DNA from: Flexicrinis sp001567485 | GTDB lineage: Bacteria; Chloroflexota; Anaerolineae; Aggregatilineales; Phototrophicaceae | Assembly (NCBI GenBank): GCA_030263635.1 | Contig: SZPI01000115.1 | Coordinates: 1-17,724 of the forward strand | Reading direction: 5' to 3' | DNA length: 17,724 nucleotides | Part shown: in pieces, positions 15,683 to 17,724 of the stretch | Position numbering within the stretch: position 1 is the stretch's first letter | How the letters are laid out: every line of letters begins with the position of its first letter | The notes under the pieces: model-generated | What the model was told of the DNA's origin: nothing | Seen by the model: the letters and a program-made list of their open reading frames with translations, nothing else | The model's database searches: none | Program-made: the position numbers and the translations under genes

Positions 15683-17137
15683 ATGTTCACAGTCAATGAC
15701 GAATACGCCGAAGCATGTACCGCCTTCGAGCAAATGCACCCGCAGTTCGACACGGACACGCTCGACGCGCTTCGCCGCACAGAGTATGGACGGCTCGACG
15801 CACAGCAGCAGGTCTACCTCGACTACACCGGCGGCGGACTGTACGCCAACTCCCAGCTTGCCGCCCACATGGATATGCTGCGCACGGGCGTATTCGGGAA
15901 TCCACATTCCGCCAACCCGACCTCGGCCGCCAGCACCCAGCTTGACGAGCGCGCGCGTCACTATGTGCTCGACTATTTCAACGCGTCACCGGATGAATAC
16001 GTCGTCATCTTCACGCAGAACGCCAGCGGCGCGCTGAAGCTGGTCGGCGAGTCGTATCCCTTTGCGGCCGGCGGCCACTATCTGCTGACGTTCGACAATC
16101 ACAACTCAGTCAACGGAATCCGCGAGTTTGCGCGTGCGCATGGCGCCGCCGTGACGTATGTCCCTGTTCTGCCGCCGGAGCTGCGCATCGACGCCGGCAA
16201 GCTGCGCGAATTCCTTCGGTTCGCGCAATCGGACGCCTCCTGCCTGTTCGCCTATCCCGCACAGTCGAACTTCTCTGGCGTTCAACACGACCTTGACTTG
16301 ATCGACGAGGCGCATGCCAGCGGCTGGGACGTCCTGCTGGATGCTGCCGCGTTCGCCCCGACCAACCGGCTCGACCTCAGCCAGCATCACCCCGACTTTG
16401 TCAGCCTTTCGTTCTACAAGATGTTCGGCTATCCGACCGGTGTCGGCTGTCTGATCGTGCGGAAGTCCATCCTGCCCAAACTGCGCCGCCCGTGGTTCGC
16501 CGGCGGAACGATCTCGCTGGCCTCGGTGCAGGCGGACGGCTACTACTTGGAAGACGGGGTTGCCGCGTTCGAGGACGGCACGATCAACTACCTCAACCTG
16601 CCCGCTATCGAGATCGGGCTGCGCTATGTCGAGCAAATCGGCATCGAGCGCATCCACAACCGCGTGATGTGTCTCACTGACTGGCTGCTGCATCAGTTGA
16701 GCGCGCTGCGGCACAGCAGCGGGAAGCCATTGGTGACGATCTACGGCCCCGTGGATACGCACATGCGCGGCGGAACGGTCACCATCAACCTGTACGATCG
16801 AAACGGCAAGCTCATCGACTTCCGGTGGGTTGAACAGCTCGCCAACGAGCGCGGCATCTCCCTACGCACGGGCTGCTTCTGTAATCCGGGCGCGGGCGAG
16901 ATGGCCGCGGGGTTCACCAAAGACGAACTGCTGCCGTACTTCCACGGCAGTGAACGCATGACCTTCGAGCAGTTCATCACCGCGATGTCTCTGCAGGGCG
17001 ACAAGGCGGTCGGCGCGATTCGCGTCTCCGTCGGGATCGCCAGCAACTTCGCCGACGTATACCGGTTCGTGGCGTTTGCGCGCACGTTCATCGACACAGA
17101 CGCAGGCTCCATCCGGGTGGACGGTGGGGGCTGTTAG
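15683..17137 (+). CDS. Class V aminotransferase-fold PLP enzyme, Moco-sulfurase-like
   Basis: PLP-dependent enzyme of the cysteine desulfurase superfamily, 484 residues, closest in motif style to the N-terminal half of molybdenum cofactor sulfurases. YLDYTGGGLYANSQL (45-59) and GNPHSANPTS (72-81) open the fold. H140 in FDNHNS, D220 in VLLDAAAFAPTN and the Schiff-base lysine K246 in LSFYKMFGYPTG form the cofactor site. RTGCFCNPGA (395-404) carries C398 and C400, where desulfurases hold the persulfide-accepting Cys. The MOSC domain of eukaryotic Moco sulfurases is absent. The ribosome-binding site is weak (GAGAG just upstream of the ATG). No molybdoenzyme or Fe-S gene is nearby, so the sulfur acceptor is unknown. 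Other class V reactions, such as a lyase or transaminase, remain possible. Confidence 0.88.
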   Translation: MFTVNDEYAEACTAFEQMHPQFDTDTLDALRRTEYGRLDAQQQVYLDYTGGGLYANSQLAAHMDMLRTGVFGNPHSANPTSAASTQLDERARHYVLDYFNASPDEYVVIFTQNASGALKLVGESYPFAAGGHYLLTFDNHNSVNGIREFARAHGAAVTYVPVLPPELRIDAGKLREFLRFAQSDASCLFAYPAQSNFSGVQHDLDLIDEAHASGWDVLLDAAAFAPTNRLDLSQHHPDFVSLSFYKMFGYPTGVGCLIVRKSILPKLRRPWFAGGTISLASVQADGYYLEDGVAAFEDGTINYLNLPAIEIGLRYVEQIGIERIHNRVMCLTDWLLHQLSALRHSSGKPLVTIYGPVDTHMRGGTVTINLYDRNGKLIDFRWVEQLANERGISLRTGCFCNPGAGEMAAGFTKDELLPYFHGSERMTFEQFITAMSLQGDKAVGAIRVSVGIASNFADVYRFVAFARTFIDTDAGSIRVDGGGC

Positions 17138-17226
17138 GCGAGAGGGGTCAGGTTTCAGGCGCCAGTTGTCAGTTGTCAGGCGTCAAGGGCAGTTGGTTGA
17201 CGCCCCGACGCGTGATAAGTGATGCG
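17138..17226. other. Spacer with CAGTTGTCAG short repeats
   Basis: GTCAGGTTTCAGG, CAGTTGTCAGTTGTCAGG and GGTTGACGCC words resemble the spacer repeats elsewhere in the window. No gene or terminator is seen here. Confidence 0.5.
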
Positions 17227-17234
17227 GTGAAGTC

Positions 17235-17377
17235 GGCAAACCGACTGAACCACAAAGGTCACAGAGGGCACGGAGGGAATCCTCGAATACGGCTCGTCCG
17301 CCGCGTGGAACCCCTCACGCCGTAGGCCGCCGAGCGTTGAAACGCACGGCTAATACGTTCAAAGCCTACTAAAGAGG
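17235..17377. repeat. 143-bp dispersed direct repeat, copy 1
   Basis: Begins GGCAAACCGACTGAACCACA and ends GCCTACTAAAGAGG. It differs from copy 2 (17582-17724) by about six substitutions and no indels. It contains the GAACCACA..GGxCACAGAGGGCAC motif familiar from intergenic repeats of environmental bacteria. No open frame is conserved between copies. Confidence 0.95.
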
Positions 17378-17499
17378 CTGTTCGGACGGCGGAAATGGAT
17401 TGGCTCAGCGACGGAGTGAGCCACAAAAGACCCGATCAGACACAGAGCATTCGAGCACATGGAGGGGCGTTTACACTCCCACCGCACGCACGTCCTTCT

Positions 17500-17546
17500 C
17501 CCCTCTCCCTGACGACCAACGGGAGCACCGCAGGTCGGGAGAGGGG
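17500..17546. repeat. GC-rich inverted repeat (CCCCTCTCCC / GGGAGAGGGG)
   Basis: Ten-base perfect arms at 17500-17509 and 17537-17546 with a 27-base loop, then GCCGGGGGTGAGGG. It resembles a widespread class of intergenic hairpin repeats. It sits between the two copies of the 143-bp repeat. A similar CCCCTCTCCCT stretch lies at 1800-1809. Confidence 0.75.
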
Positions 17547-17581
17547 CCGGGGGTGAGGGTTTCTCGGAGTGCCGAGTGAAG

Positions 17582-17724
17582 GGCAAACCGATTGAACCAC
17601 AGAGGACACAGAGGGCACAGAGGGAATCCTCGAATACGGCTCGTCCGCCGCGTGGAACCCCTCACGCCGCTGGCCGCCGAGCGTTGAAACGCACGGCTAA
17701 TACGTTCAAAGCCTACTAAAGAGG
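17582..17724. repeat. 143-bp dispersed direct repeat, copy 2 (reaches window end)
   Basis: Same sequence as copy 1 with about six substitutions, starting exactly 347 bases later. It runs to the last base of the window, so the true repeat may be longer and more copies may follow. Confidence 0.95.

Overview
The window is a high-GC bacterial chromosomal segment with compact operons, a CIRCE-controlled groESL pair and intergenic spacers filled with degenerate short repeats. Gene content and spacer style would fit a Chloroflexota-type (Anaerolineae-like) genome. This is an inference: there is no rRNA or other strong phylogenetic marker here beyond GroEL.

Layout, left to right. (1) 2-730: the C-terminal part of a cytochrome P450, cut by the window edge. 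(2) 794-1564 (-): a small HhH plus DEDDy RNase H-fold nuclease, convergent with the P450. A short-repeat array lies just upstream of its start. (3) 1827-4516 (-): a two-gene operon with an ATGA overlap. It encodes a LarA-type nickel-dependent 2-hydroxyacid racemase/epimerase and a gluconokinase-like FGGY kinase, plausibly an epimerise-then-phosphorylate route for a sugar acid. (4) 4829-7911 (+): a second ATGA-coupled pair, a DprA/Smf-fold protein followed by a RecQ helicase fused to a C-terminal ComF-like phosphoribosyltransferase domain. This is the most striking module in the window and looks like a DNA-handling or defence unit rather than housekeeping dprA and recQ. (5) 8023-10260 (+): groES-groEL with a clear sigma70-type promoter, a CIRCE operator and a downstream intrinsic terminator. 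(6) 10292-10525 (+): a small VapB-like antitoxin-type protein with no toxin beside it, followed by a tandem short-repeat array. (7) 10795-12366 (-) and 12518-13423 (+): a divergent pair, a GMC flavin oxidoreductase and a two-domain VOC (CatE-like) protein. (8) 13508-14383 (+): a 38-residue membrane peptide and a 167-residue protein of unknown function. (9) 14610-15449 (+): a nitrilase-superfamily protein whose catalytic Cys position is Gly. (10) 15683-17137 (+): a class V aminotransferase-fold PLP enzyme resembling the N-terminal half of molybdenum cofactor sulfurase. (11) 17138-17724: non-coding, with a 143-bp direct repeat (347-bp period) and a GC-rich hairpin.

The window reads as independent one- and two-gene units separated by repeat-rich spacers, not as one pathway. 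The two ATGA-overlapping pairs are the only tightly coupled operons apart from groESL. The DprA/RecQ-PRTase block looks less GC-biased at third codon positions than groEL or the GMC gene, and repeat-rich sequence lies on its right side, so it may have been acquired.
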